DNA of 64,000 bases from Candidatus Brachythrix odensensis. Lineage in GTDB: Bacteria; Chloroflexota; Anaerolineae; J036; Brachytrichaceae. The translations under genes and the position numbers were made by a program. Position 1 is the first letter of the stretch; each line of letters opens with the position of its first letter. Under the pieces are notes generated by a model. That model was not told where the DNA came from, did no database searches, and saw only the letters and a list, made by a program, of their open reading frames with translations. This document shows positions 8,128 through 17,233 of the stretch, in pieces. The stretch lies in assembly GCA_016714465.1 (NCBI GenBank), contig JADKDT010000010.1, positions 62,001 through 126,000 on the forward strand, in the 5' to 3' direction.

Positions 8128-9567
8128 ATGGCAAGCCCGCTATCCCCGTCCGACGAACGTGGTCTCAAGGCATTCTCGCTCGACTCGCAGATTCGCCGCG
8201 CCTTTTTTGACTTGTCCGCCAGCACCATCTGGCGTCTGGCGGAGGAGGTTCCCGCCGCAGCCGGCGCGCTTGGGTTGACCTACACCCGGGACGGCAAAGA
8301 CGAGACGATCAATGTGCTTCTTCGACCGACTGGCCTGCTCACCGAGCAGATGAACTACTATCACACGGTCTCGAATGTGCTGCTGGAGGCGCTCAAGCGC
8401 ATTCCCGACATGTATCTCGAGAACGCCGAGATTCGCAAGACCGTTCCGCTCGACCCAGACCACGAGGCCCTGCTGCGCGAGACATGGACGCCCCAACACC
8501 GCAACAGCCACTGCGTCTTTGGGCGGTTGGATGCGATGGCTGATTTTGTCAGCCCTTCCTGGAAGGACTCGCTCGAGTTTGTCGAGCCCAACCTGGTCGG
8601 CGTGGGCGGAATAGTGCTGGTGCCTGGCGCCGAAAAGGTCGTGGTGGATCATGTCTGGCCGGCCCTGCGCGCCGTGGCGCCGAGCCTGCACCTCGAGGCC
8701 GGCGAGGACCTGCGTTCGCTCTTTCTGCGCGAACTGCAGGACCACCTTGAGGTTATCGGCCGGCCGGGCGGCTCGGTTGCCCTTGCCGATGCCAAGTATT
8801 CTGGAGATGGCCCCAGCGAACTCGGCGCGCTCGCCGATTGGTTCCGAGGGCAAGGCGTCGACGCGGTCTATGTGGATCCCACGGAGCTTGCGTTCAGCCA
8901 GGATGAGGTGCGTTACGAAGGGCGCAAGATCGACATCGTCTACCGGGATTACGATACCCGCGACTTTCTCGACTTCGCGGAGTGGGGCGGGGACCCCATC
9001 GTTCCCCGCACGCTTTTTGCGCGCAACCAAATGGTTTCGTCGCTGGGCGGCGATTTTGACCACAAGAGCGCATTCGAAATATTCACCGATCCGCGCTTTG
9101 CCAATTTCTTCACCACTGGCGAGCGGCAACTCCTGCGTCGCCATATTCTGTGGACGCGGGTGTTGTCTGAGCGCAAAACAGCCGACTACCATGGGGATGA
9201 GGTTGATCTGCCCGCCTTCACTCGGCTGCATCGCGACACTCTTGTCATCAAGCCCAATCGAAGCTATGGCGGCGATCGGGTGCTCATCGGGCCGACCGTG
9301 AGCGAGACCGACTGGGACGCCGCCATCCAGACCGCGATTGCCGAACCCGGCGAGTGGGTGGTGCAAAAGATGGCCCGGGTCGTCGCCTATGAATTCCCGG
9401 TGGCCCAACACGACAAGTCGATTGCCGTCGAGCCTTTTTACGTTGTGTTTGGATTCGCGCCCACGAAATATGGCACGGGCGTGCTCGGGCGCGCCTCCCA
9501 GAAACAAGTCGTCAATGTCGCCCAGCGCGGCGGTCTTGTCGTCGTGCTTGTCGGCCGGCACACCTGA
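8128..9567 (+). CDS. Circularly permuted ATP-grasp-like protein
   Basis: A 479-residue protein resembling the circularly permuted type 2 ATP-grasp group. Landmarks in order: IDIVYRDYDTRDFLDF; HKSAFEIFTDPRFANFFT followed by LLRRHILWTRVL; the nucleotide-binding loop LVIKPNRSYGGDRVLIG; EWVVQKMARV; and a C-terminal NVAQRGGLVVVLVG. Relatives form amide bonds between a carboxylate and an amine using ATP, often for peptide or amino-acid tags. The usual partner (an alpha-E or transglutaminase-like gene) is not adjacent, and the next gene is a pyrophosphatase. Its reaction is unknown. Confidence 0.72.
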   Translation: MASPLSPSDERGLKAFSLDSQIRRAFFDLSASTIWRLAEEVPAAAGALGLTYTRDGKDETINVLLRPTGLLTEQMNYYHTVSNVLLEALKRIPDMYLENAEIRKTVPLDPDHEALLRETWTPQHRNSHCVFGRLDAMADFVSPSWKDSLEFVEPNLVGVGGIVLVPGAEKVVVDHVWPALRAVAPSLHLEAGEDLRSLFLRELQDHLEVIGRPGGSVALADAKYSGDGPSELGALADWFRGQGVDAVYVDPTELAFSQDEVRYEGRKIDIVYRDYDTRDFLDFAEWGGDPIVPRTLFARNQMVSSLGGDFDHKSAFEIFTDPRFANFFTTGERQLLRRHILWTRVLSERKTADYHGDEVDLPAFTRLHRDTLVIKPNRSYGGDRVLIGPTVSETDWDAAIQTAIAEPGEWVVQKMARVVAYEFPVAQHDKSIAVEPFYVVFGFAPTKYGTGVLGRASQKQVVNVAQRGGLVVVLVGRHT

Positions 9568-9592
9568 AGCGCCCTTGGCATCAAGCTCGCAT

Positions 9593-9633
9593 GGGATGTC
9601 CCCGCTCCGGCGTGCGCCGGGGCGCGGACACCC
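9593..9633. terminator. Imperfect hairpin after ATP-grasp gene
   Basis: The arms 9593-9610 and 9617-9633 pair with mismatches around CGTGCG, a variant of the CCGGCGTACGCCGG core found in the other intergenic palindromes. Confidence 0.5.
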
Positions 9634-9641
9634 TTACGGGC

Positions 9642-9647
9642 TAAAAT
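9642..9647 (+). promoter_or_regulatory. -10 box of pyrophosphatase gene
   Basis: TAAAAT lies 9 nt before the ATG at 9657, and no Shine-Dalgarno is present. A leaderless start is likely. Confidence 0.55.
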
Positions 9648-9656
9648 GTTCAACAT

Positions 9657-10976
9657 ATGATTTACGTCGTTGGTCACAAGAATCCCGACACCGACGCGAT
9701 CGCCTCAGCCATGGGATATGCATGGGTGAAGCGAGAACGCGATGGCCTCGATGTCGTAGCGGCGCGCGCCGGCGCCCTGAATGCCCAAACGACCTTCGCG
9801 GTCAAGCGCTTCGAGGCGGAGATTCCTGCTTTGCTGGATGATGCCTCGCCCCGGTTTTTGACGATCGCGCAACATGTTCGCCCGCTCATGCCAAGCCAGC
9901 CCCTTTCGGCAGCGTGGCGCAAGTACGCCGAAACTGAGCGCGCCGCGCCGGTCGTCGATGTTGACGGCTCGCCAATCGGCCTGGTGACTGGAAAGAGCGT
10001 CTTTGACTATCTGTCAATGCGCCTGGACATGGCGGACGCGCCGTTCCGCCAGTTGATCAGCGTGTCGTGCCAGCATGCCTGTGACACGAACGCGCAACGG
10101 TTTCTGAAGACTGACCGCGTCTCCGACCACAGGGCCCGCATGACCCAGACCCAACGCGACGATTTCTTTGTCGTCGATGCGGACGGCAAGTACGTTGGCA
10201 TTTGCACAAAGGCGGATATTCTGCGCCCGCCCCGTACGCGGCTCATTCTGGTTGACCACAACGAGGCGGGCCAGGCAGTGTCCGGCCTTGACGAGTCCGA
10301 AGTGCTCGAGGTGCTTGACCATCACCGCCTAAATACCATTGGCACCGCAACGCCGATTGCCTTTCACATCGACATTGTGGGCAGCACGTCGACACTGGTT
10401 GCCGAGAGCGCGCGCGAGGCCGATTTGACGCCCACGCGGGCCATCGCGGGCATGCTCCTCTCGGGGATCCTATCCGACACCCTTGTATTCAAGAGCCCGA
10501 CGACGACGGCCCGGGACAAAGCCGCGGCAACCTGGGTTGCCAGGGTGGCTTTTGGCGTCAATGACGTGGACGAGCCCCTGGCCGAGTACGGCAACCAACT
10601 GCTCCGATCGGGCGCCGATGTTTCCGGGCGGTCCGCCAAGGACATCGTTGGCGTCGACTTCAAGGCCTTCGACAGTGGCGCTGTCAAGTTCGGCGTGGCC
10701 CAGGTCGAGGTAGACAACCTATATGCCCTCGATGAGCGGATTCCCGAGATTCGCGGCGCGTTGCGAGATGCCTGCCAGCAGCGCGGCCTTGATTTTGTCG
10801 CGCTGATGGTGACGGATATCGTCGAGAACGACAGCCTGCTGATTGCGGATGGCGACACACGCAAACTGGTTTCAATGCCGTATCGCCAGCGCGACTACGC
10901 CCTGTGGGAAATGCCCGGTGTCGTATCGCGAAAGAAGCAGCTTCTTCCGACGCTCTTGGGCCTGCTCGAGGGCTAG
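9657..10976 (+). CDS. ppaC: Manganese-dependent inorganic pyrophosphatase with CBS domains (family II)
   Basis: A 439-residue family II pyrophosphatase that hydrolyses PPi to phosphate in the cytosol. The DHH domain gives GHKNPDTDAI (residues 6-15), LVDHNE and VLDHHRLNTI, all metal ligands. Two CBS motifs (around APVVDVDGSPIGLVTGKSV and DDFFVVDADGKYVGICTKAD) are inserted between the first and second DHH motifs. A DHHA2 domain follows. In characterised enzymes the CBS pair lets adenine nucleotides regulate activity. No DRTGG insert is apparent. The gene is probably monocistronic. Confidence 0.92.
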   Translation: MIYVVGHKNPDTDAIASAMGYAWVKRERDGLDVVAARAGALNAQTTFAVKRFEAEIPALLDDASPRFLTIAQHVRPLMPSQPLSAAWRKYAETERAAPVVDVDGSPIGLVTGKSVFDYLSMRLDMADAPFRQLISVSCQHACDTNAQRFLKTDRVSDHRARMTQTQRDDFFVVDADGKYVGICTKADILRPPRTRLILVDHNEAGQAVSGLDESEVLEVLDHHRLNTIGTATPIAFHIDIVGSTSTLVAESAREADLTPTRAIAGMLLSGILSDTLVFKSPTTTARDKAAATWVARVAFGVNDVDEPLAEYGNQLLRSGADVSGRSAKDIVGVDFKAFDSGAVKFGVAQVEVDNLYALDERIPEIRGALRDACQQRGLDFVALMVTDIVENDSLLIADGDTRKLVSMPYRQRDYALWEMPGVVSRKKQLLPTLLGLLEG

Positions 10977-11056
10977 TTATGTCGCCAGATTTCCCGAATA
11001 TGGCATAGGCGGAGCTTCTCAGTCGGATTTTGCAAAGTCCCAGCGGTCAGGCGACT

Positions 11057-11659
11057 ATGGATGCAGTGAGAGTAACTCGACTGCCGACGAGTCGCGCAGA
11101 GGACTTGGCGCTGATAGGGCGAATTCAACTGGGCGACGGCGAGGCCATCGAGTTCTTTTGTCAGGAATTCGGCCAGGCGATTGCGCGCTACTCGAGGCGG
11201 TTCGCCAACACCCTGTCTTTGGAGGAAATCGAAGATATCGCCCAGGTGACTCTGATTGGCGCCATCGAGGGCATTGATAGATTCCAGTCAAACAGCAGCT
11301 TAAAGACGTGGGTGCTTAGGATCGCCCATCACAAACTGGTCGACGCGGTTCGGCGTGGCGGGTCGCGAGACCGCCGGGAAATCGTGTTTGCCGAGATGCC
11401 CGAGGAGTGGGAACCTGAGTTCCCCGAGTTGCCCGAAGATCTGATGGTGACCCGGGAGCAACAGCAGCGGGTTGCCGCGGCCCTGAGTGCGCTGCCGGAT
11501 CTGGAGCGTGCGGTTATCACATTGCGCTACATCGAAGACATGGATACGCTGCAGATCAGCGAAATCATCAACAAATCGCACCGCAGCACGCAAAAGCTGC
11601 TCACCGACGCCCGCGCGCATCTCAGGCTACTGCTGTCGTCCGGGGAGGCCCACTCATGA
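11057..11659 (+). CDS. ECF-type RNA polymerase sigma factor
   Basis: A 200-residue extracytoplasmic-function sigma factor. Region 2 is FFCQEFGQAIARYSRRF through EIEDIAQVTLIGAIEGIDRF, with SLKTWVLRIAHHKLVDAVRR as the DNA-melting part. Region 4 begins ALSALPDLERAVITLRYIED and contains the helix-turn-helix near LQISEIINKSHRSTQKLL. The start at 11057 (MDAVRVTRL) is preferred to an upstream TTG. The last four bases form ATGA with the FecR-like gene, so the two are coupled. This arrangement is typical of a sigma/anti-sigma pair, and the anti-sigma role here is inferred. Confidence 0.9.
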   Translation: MDAVRVTRLPTSRAEDLALIGRIQLGDGEAIEFFCQEFGQAIARYSRRFANTLSLEEIEDIAQVTLIGAIEGIDRFQSNSSLKTWVLRIAHHKLVDAVRRGGSRDRREIVFAEMPEEWEPEFPELPEDLMVTREQQQRVAAALSALPDLERAVITLRYIEDMDTLQISEIINKSHRSTQKLLTDARAHLRLLLSSGEAHS

Positions 11660-12852
11660 CCCAGGCCAACCTGCCCGGACATAACGCCGGCCAGACCGCG
11701 CGGATCGCCGCAGACCCCGTGGTGATCCGTGCGGCGCTGGGTGGCCTGCGGGCCGAGCCTGTCCTGTCGCAGGCGGCGATCGCGCGGATAACCGCCGCCG
11801 CCATCGCCGCCAAGCAGGCTCAAATTGCTGCGCGGCGGAGCGAGACGGCCTGGGAGCGCCTCGCGCGGCGCATCCGCAATCTGGATGCCAGTCGACTTGG
11901 TGGCTGGGTATTGCCGTCCGTTGTTGCTGCAGCAGCCATATTCTTCCTGGGTCTTGCGGCGTATGTCGCGATGGGCGGCTCGGCTGGGCCGGGTTCCGTC
12001 GTTGCTTCGGCCCCAACACCCTATGAGGTCCGCCAACGCCGCAGCGCGCTCTTCCTGAGCTGGCAGAACGCGTCGATGGTTTCGGGCGGCGAGACCGCGC
12101 TGGGGGGTGGCGACGTTATCGTGGCGACTCAGCCGGTCACGATAACGTTCCCAGATGGAACCATCGCCGTCGCGCAACCGGGTTCCGAATTGGTGGTTCT
12201 GGTCGATCGACCGGGTCTCGAGCTTCGGCGGGGCGAAGTGGAGACGTCCATCGGTGGAAGCGCCCGGGCCGGCGGGGACGGCGCGAAGTTCAGCCTGATC
12301 ACGCGTCGCGGCGCATATCGGGACCTTGGCACGGTGTTCCGCGCTCGGACCGGCATCGACGAGGACTTCCTCGCCACTGATCAGGGTCTGGTTCAGGCCG
12401 GCGTGCGTACACGCTCGGGTGATTTGCTGAGCGCCGACGTCCGCGCGCGCGAGGAACTGGTCGTGCCAAACAACGTGACCAAACTCGACGTGCAACTGCA
12501 GGAGCCGCGCGCGCAAATTGAGACCGCGGGAGGCGAGCTCGTACGGCCCGGCGGGTTGTCCAACAGCGCAAAGGTGACCGTAACGGGTGTTGCCTTCGCC
12601 GGCGGTCAACTCGAGATTGCGGGAGGTCTTGCTCCGATTCAGACCCGCGTGGGCCCAGGCGGGCGCTTCACCGTGCCATTGACCGTCGCGGAAGGCGCTA
12701 TTCGCTTGAGCTTGACCGTTCGCGCTGACGATGGCCGCGCGCGCTCAAGCGACATTGTCTTCATGGTTGACACCATGGCGCCGGCGCTGTCCATCGCGCA
12801 GCGCGATGCCGCGGCGGGCAAGTTCGGCTTTTCCGGCAAGACTGAAGCCTGA
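11656..12852 (+). CDS. FecR-domain membrane protein, putative anti-sigma factor
   Basis: A 398-residue protein with a cytoplasmic N-terminal ~80 residues, one membrane helix (LPSVVAAAAIFFLGLAAYVA, about residues 92-111), a FecR-like periplasmic domain (ITFPDGTIAVAQPGSELVV to YRDLGTVFRA) and then an Ig-like repeat region ending in MVDTMAPALSIAQRD. GGGGAGG lies just before the ATG. The in-frame TGA at 12850 cuts what appears to be a second Ig-like repeat (see the next feature), so the C-terminus may be shortened. Its coupling to the ECF sigma gene suggests control of that factor. Confidence 0.8.
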   Translation: MTQANLPGHNAGQTARIAADPVVIRAALGGLRAEPVLSQAAIARITAAAIAAKQAQIAARRSETAWERLARRIRNLDASRLGGWVLPSVVAAAAIFFLGLAAYVAMGGSAGPGSVVASAPTPYEVRQRRSALFLSWQNASMVSGGETALGGGDVIVATQPVTITFPDGTIAVAQPGSELVVLVDRPGLELRRGEVETSIGGSARAGGDGAKFSLITRRGAYRDLGTVFRARTGIDEDFLATDQGLVQAGVRTRSGDLLSADVRAREELVVPNNVTKLDVQLQEPRAQIETAGGELVRPGGLSNSAKVTVTGVAFAGGQLEIAGGLAPIQTRVGPGGRFTVPLTVAEGAIRLSLTVRADDGRARSSDIVFMVDTMAPALSIAQRDAAAGKFGFSGKTEA

Positions 12853-13011
12853 GCTGTCGTCATTGTCAACGGCGTGGCGGCGATCGTCGATTCCGACGGC
12901 GGTTTTCAGGCGAGATCATCAGCCCCGCCGGCGGCGTGTTAACGGCGGTTGCGCGCGATCCGGCCGGCAATCAGACGGTCGCGGTGATTATGGTCCGCTA
13001 CAGCGGGAATG
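12853..13011 (+). pseudogene. Out-of-frame C-terminal remnant of the FecR-like protein
   Basis: Directly after the TGA, the same frame continues as AVVIVNGVAAIVDSDGGF. After the TTTT run at 12903-12906 the next frame gives SGEIISPAGGVLTAVARDPA and then GNQTVAVIMVRYSG, the normal end of a bacterial Ig-like domain. One premature stop plus one lost T therefore separate a family-like extension of about 50 residues from the main gene. It may be real decay or a consensus error. Confidence 0.65.
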
Positions 13012-13012
13012 T

Positions 13013-13053
13013 CGGAATGAACAACCTCGGCGAAGCCGGGGATGTTCATTCCG
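13013..13053. terminator. Hairpin between convergent FecR-like and coaD genes
   Basis: The arms 13013-13031 and 13035-13053 pair with two mismatches around a GAA loop. Its position between two converging genes suits a bidirectional terminator, although it has no T-tract. Confidence 0.6.
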
Positions 13054-13059
13054 TATTCT

Positions 13060-13560
13060 TCACAGACCAGGTGGATGCGCGCGCTTGCGGGCCAGGGCGT
13101 CTGAGACGTGGACGGGCACAAGGTCGCGCACATCGCCGCCCAACGTAAATACCTCTCGAACCAGGGTCGCGCTGACAAAGTTGTATGGCGCGTTGGCGAA
13201 CAGGCACATGATTTCGACGTCCTTGGCCATCCAGTGGTTGGTCTGGGCCATTTGCCACTCAAAGTCGAAATCGACGCTGTTGCGCAGCCCGCGCACGATG
13301 GTCTTGGCGCCCGATTTGCGGGCGAAATCCACTGTCAGGCCATGGTAGACGGTCACCCGCGCGCGCTCGCCGCCGTCAAGGTCGGCCACAGCAATGTGCG
13401 CGAGGGCCACCCGCTCGTCGACGTTGAAGAGCAGCGACTTGTTGGGCCGGTCATAGATGCCGATGACGAGCTCATCAAACAGCCGCAGCGCCCGCTGGGC
13501 GATGTCGAGATGGCCGTGGTGGATCGGGTCGAAGGTGCCGGGATAGAGCGCGCGCCGCAT
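13060..13560 (-). CDS. coaD: Phosphopantetheine adenylyltransferase
   Basis: A 166-residue nucleotidyltransferase catalysing the adenylation of 4'-phosphopantetheine in coenzyme A synthesis. RALYPGTFDPIHHGHLDIAQ holds the (H/T)xGH nucleotide-binding motif at the N-terminus. TIVRGLRNSVDFDFEWQMAQ and VSATLVREVFTLGGDV are conserved positions of the family, the latter replacing the usual SSTLVRE. The length is normal for CoaD. It has its own -10 box 9 nt before the ATG. Confidence 0.95.
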   Translation of the reverse strand: MRRALYPGTFDPIHHGHLDIAQRALRLFDELVIGIYDRPNKSLLFNVDERVALAHIAVADLDGGERARVTVYHGLTVDFARKSGAKTIVRGLRNSVDFDFEWQMAQTNHWMAKDVEIMCLFANAPYNFVSATLVREVFTLGGDVRDLVPVHVSDALARKRAHPPGL

Positions 13561-13569
13561 AAGGCTGCG

Positions 13570-13575
13570 ATTGTA
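13570..13575 (-). promoter_or_regulatory. -10 box of coaD
   Basis: TACAAT on the minus strand ends 9 nt before the ATG of coaD, with no Shine-Dalgarno between. Confidence 0.55.
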
Positions 13576-13603
13576 GACTAAAAGTCGTCCCGGGAATCAT
13601 TGA

Positions 13604-13646
13604 CGGGATCACCCTCCCCGCGCTCCGCGCGGGGAGGGTGATCCCG
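13604..13646. terminator. Perfect 19-bp hairpin after recG
   Basis: The arms 13604-13622 and 13628-13646 are complementary around CTCCG. It lies between recG and coaD on the same strand, and no T-tract follows. Confidence 0.6.
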
Positions 13647-13669
13647 CCACATGTTTTGCTGGAAAGAAT

Positions 13670-16290
13670 CTAGGACGCGTCGCCGCGCGATTCGCGCCGG
13701 GCCCAGAAATCAACCACGCGCTCGCGGAGCAGGGCGTGTTCGGGCTGCTCGAGCTCGGGGTCAGCTCCGTTCAGTCTCTCAGCCTGTTCCTTGGCGCGGG
13801 CAAGGAGATCACGATCGGCGGCGGTCACGAGTTGGAACTCGGGTTCGCCGCTCTGCCGCCGGCCGAAGAACTCGCCCATGCCGCGCAACTCAAGATCCTT
13901 CTCGGCGAGCTTGAAGCCATCTTGCGTGTCGACGATTGCCTGCAGGCGCTCATCGGTGGTGGCGCTGCTTGAATCGGCCAGGAGCAAGCAGTACGAGGCG
14001 TGCGCGCCGCGTCCGACCCGTCCGCGGAACTGGTGAAGCTGACTCAGGCCAAACCGGTTGGCGCCCTCGATCAGCATGACGGTCGCGTTGGCGACGTCGA
14101 TGCCGACTTCGACCACCGATGTGGAAACCAGCACATCGTATTCGCGGGCGGCAAAGGCGGCCATGACCGCTTCTTTTTCGGCCGGCTTCATCCGGCCGTG
14201 CAGCAACCCAAGTTTGAGCTTCGGAAAGACATCCTTTGCAGGCGGGCGTGTTCTTCGACCGCCGACTTGGCTTCGACCTTGTCCGACTCTTCCACCAACG
14301 GGCAGATCACAAAAGCCTGGCGTCCCTCGCCAACCTGGGCGGCGATGAAGGCGTAGGCCCGCTCGCGCTCGACCGGGCTGAACCAGTGGGTGGTAATGGG
14401 CTGCCTTCCGGGCGGCATCTCGTCAAGTACTGTGTTGTCGAGGTCGCCCCACATTGTCAACGCCAGCGTGCGTGGGATGGGGGTCGCGGTCATGACGAGG
14501 GTGTGTGGGTTGGCCGGCCCGCTGGCCGCGCCCTTTTCGCGGAGGGCCTTGCGCTGCTCGACGCCGAAGCGATGTTGTTCATCTACCACCACCAGCGCGA
14601 GATCCTTGAAGCGCACCCCCTCCTGGATCAGGGCATGCGTGCCGATAACGACCTGACAGCTGCCGTCCGCGAGCTGGGCGTAGATCGCCTGTTTTTCGCT
14701 GGCCTTGAGTTTGCCGGTGAGCAGGCGCACGTTGAGGGCGGGGGCAGCCTTGCGGGCCGCCATCGCCTCGAACAGCACTCGCAGGTTGTTGTAGTGCTGC
14801 TCGGCCAGGATTTCAGTGGGCGCCATCAGAGCGGCCTGACCGCCTACGCTGGTCACCAGAGCCATCGCGAGTGCGGCCACGACGGTTTTGCCGCTTCCGA
14901 CATCGCCCTGTAGCAGCCGGTGCATGGCGAAGGGCTGGCGCAAATCCTTGAAGATTTCCTGCATCGCCCGTCTCTGCGCGCCGGTCAAACTATAGGGCAG
15001 CGCCGCGATCAGCCGGTCCAGCGTGGGTTCGCCCACAAGCAGTGGTGCGGCCGGCGTCGCGCGCCACAGGGCCCGCTGGCGTTGGATCGCGACCTGCATG
15101 ACAAAGAGCTCGTCGAAAGCAAGGCGCCGGCGGGCGTACTGCTGCACGCGCAGATCGCGCGGCCAGTGCATGTCGTGCAGCGCATCACCAAGCGACATCA
15201 ACCCCAGCGGGCGGCGCACCGAATCGGGCAGGAAATCGGGCACCCGGGTCGGCCAGTAGTCGGCCATCCGCTTCATCACCCGGCGCAGCATCAATGGCTG
15301 AAGTCCTTCCGTCAGGCGATACACCGGAACGATGCTGCCGCCGGTTATCCACTCGCGTTCGGCGGGTTCGTAGGTGGGATTCTGGAAGACGAGCCGCCCA
15401 AGATACTCGGTTACTTTTCCCGAGATCACGATTTCGCGCCCGGGCTCGAAGTTCCGCATCATCGTGTCAACAAAGCGCTCGGTGCTGAAGAAGGTGCACT
15501 CCATCATCCCCGAGGCATCCTCGATGATGACCTTGATGATGCGCAGGCTGCTGCGGGTGACCTGTTTGCGGGCCGATGTGACTCGGGCCAGGACTGTGAC
15601 CTGCTCACCCAACTCGAGTTGGTTGATGGTCTTCAGCGCGCTGTAGTCGTCGTAGCGCTGCGGGAAGAAATACAGCAGATCGCGAATGGTCCGCACGCCG
15701 AGCTTCTCGAGACGCTCGCCGGTAGTCGGGCCGATGCCGCTGATCCGGCTGACCGGCGCGTCCAGACCCAGCCCAGCCTCTGAGGGTCGCTGGCTGTCGC
15801 GGGCGGGCGCCACCCGCGGCGCCGATCGCGCTGGTTCAGGCTGACGCCGCGCCGGGACCGGCGCAGATCTTTCTGCGCGCCGATCTTCGTCGGGCAGTTC
15901 AATCGGGACTGCTTCTGCCACAGGCTCGGGTTCGCGCCGTCGTTGGGCAGCGGGCTCTGTATTCTCAAGCGGGACACGTTCGCTGCGCTGGGCCGGCGCC
16001 TCGCGCCGGGGGGCGGCTTCGGATGTTCTGGCCGCGGGTTGACCTTGCAGCCGTTGGATCAGCGCCTGAATGGCGGGCCGGCGGGTCTCGGCATCCGGCA
16101 TCGCGCTGTAGGCGCGCATCTCGCTCGCGACGGTTTCGGCAAGTTCGGATTCAATGCCGTTGCGGCTCGCGTCCGCCAGCCAGGCGGCGGCAAAAGAGGC
16201 GAGGCCGCGGGTCACCGCCTTGTCCTGGCAGCCCAATTGGGCCTCGAGCCGCAGGATCTTCAGTAGCTTGTCAGAGGCGACGTTAGCCAT
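13670..16290 (-). CDS. recG: ATP-dependent DNA helicase RecG, frameshifted
   Basis: RecG remodels stalled replication forks and branched DNA. Residues 1-180 are a long N-terminal extension, followed by ISGIGPTTGERLEKLGVRT and the wedge/OB region. The helicase core shows Walker A GDVGSGKT (462-469), motif II DEQH (570-573) and TATPIPRT (601-608). The frame breaks at the TTT run 14235-14237 (plus-strand coordinates). Adding one base restores RLQKDVFPKLKLGLLHGRM, and the second helicase domain then continues to 13670 (SVVEVGIDV, HQFRGRVGR). The intact product would be about 870 residues. The loss may be a homopolymer sequencing error. The start overlaps the DegV stop by one base. Confidence 0.9.
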
Positions 16291-17144
16291 CAGCCGGTGA
16301 CCGCGATGACCGATAGACCCATCGGTCCCACGTGCGCGGCAATGATCGGCGTGGCCAGAATCGGCGCCGCGGGCTGGACCGGGCCAAGCGCTTCAATCCG
16401 GGTCTTGAGCGCCGCCAGGTCCTCGGATTGCTCGCCGCCGGTGTAGACGATGGACAGTTGGACGATTTTCTTGTCGCCCACCCATGCTGTGATTTCCTCG
16501 ACGACCCTGTCAATACCGCGCTTTCGGGTCCTGATCTTGTCGATGCCCGAGATCACGCCCTCGCGCATTTCGAGCAGCGGCTTAATATTCAGGAGTTCGC
16601 CGATTCCGGCCGAGAAGGCGCTGACCCGTCCGCCCTTGCGCAGGAACTTCAAGGTGTCCACCAGGACGATGATCCGGCTGCCGTGCCGGCGCGCGTCGAG
16701 GGCGGCCACGATCTCGTCGAGGGTGTGGCCGGCTCGAGCCATTTTCACTGCTTCCACCGCCTGCATGCCCAGCGCAATGGTCATCACGCCCGAATCGACC
16801 ACCCGCACATCAAGCCCTTCGGCCTTGAGGTCGGCGGCGGCAATATCGGCGGCCGCGCACACGCCACTGGTGTGGCGGGAAATGTGAACCGAGATGATCC
16901 CTGTGGCGCCCGCGGCACGGGCGGCCCGATACGCCTCAGCAAGCGCGCCAGGCGAGCACGCGGCGGTCTTGGGAATGTCCTTGTAAGTTGACAACCCGGC
17001 GTAGAACTTGTCGCGCGTAATTGTGACCCCGTCCTCATAGGTCGTGCCGTCAATCTCAATCAGCATGGGCACAACGACGATGCCGTATTCAGCTACGATT
17101 TCGGGAGCCAGGTCGCAGGTGGAGTCAGTGATGACGGTGATCAT
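16290..17144 (-). CDS. DegV family fatty-acid-binding protein
   Basis: A 284-residue DegV protein. These bind fatty acids and, in Gram-positive bacteria, serve as FakB partners of fatty acid kinase. It begins ITVITDSTCDLAPEIVAEYG, has TSACSPGAL-like PKTAACSPGALAEAY, and carries the lipid-site HISRHTSGVCAAA and the family hallmark TLKFLRKGGRVSAFSAGIGE. A FakA kinase gene would be expected elsewhere, since DegV and recG often neighbour the fakA/DAK gene. TGATG coupling to recG downstream suggests cotranscription. Confidence 0.92.
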   Translation of the reverse strand: MITVITDSTCDLAPEIVAEYGIVVVPMLIEIDGTTYEDGVTITRDKFYAGLSTYKDIPKTAACSPGALAEAYRAARAAGATGIISVHISRHTSGVCAAADIAAADLKAEGLDVRVVDSGVMTIALGMQAVEAVKMARAGHTLDEIVAALDARRHGSRIIVLVDTLKFLRKGGRVSAFSAGIGELLNIKPLLEMREGVISGIDKIRTRKRGIDRVVEEITAWVGDKKIVQLSIVYTGGEQSEDLAALKTRIEALGPVQPAAPILATPIIAAHVGPMGLSVIAVTG

Positions 17145-17191
17145 GATGTAAAGCGATTATCCTCCATAACGCCTGCCGATGTTCCGGCAAG

Positions 17192-17219
17192 TAGAGACGC
17201 GCCATGGCGCGTCTCTACC
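17192..17219. terminator. 28-bp perfect palindrome upstream of DegV gene
   Basis: A self-complementary 28-base sequence (14-bp arms meeting at CCATGG) in the 89-base gap between the zinc-ribbon protein gene end and the DegV start. Confidence 0.55.
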
Positions 17220-17233
17220 GCCGGCACGCCAGG

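Noticed and set aside
8140..9561. Minus-strand frame opposite the ATP-grasp-like gene
   Set aside because: The plus strand has a promoter and ATP-grasp motifs. The minus frame has no recognisable order of residues.
12850..12852. TGA in the FecR-like gene as a second selenocysteine codon
   Set aside because: It sits in a structural Ig-like linker with no Cys or redox role, and a frameshift follows within 60 bases, so decay or error is the better explanation.
14230..14240. Programmed frameshift in recG
   Set aside because: No slippery heptamer with a downstream stimulator is evident, and the shift direction simply equals one missing base in a short run.
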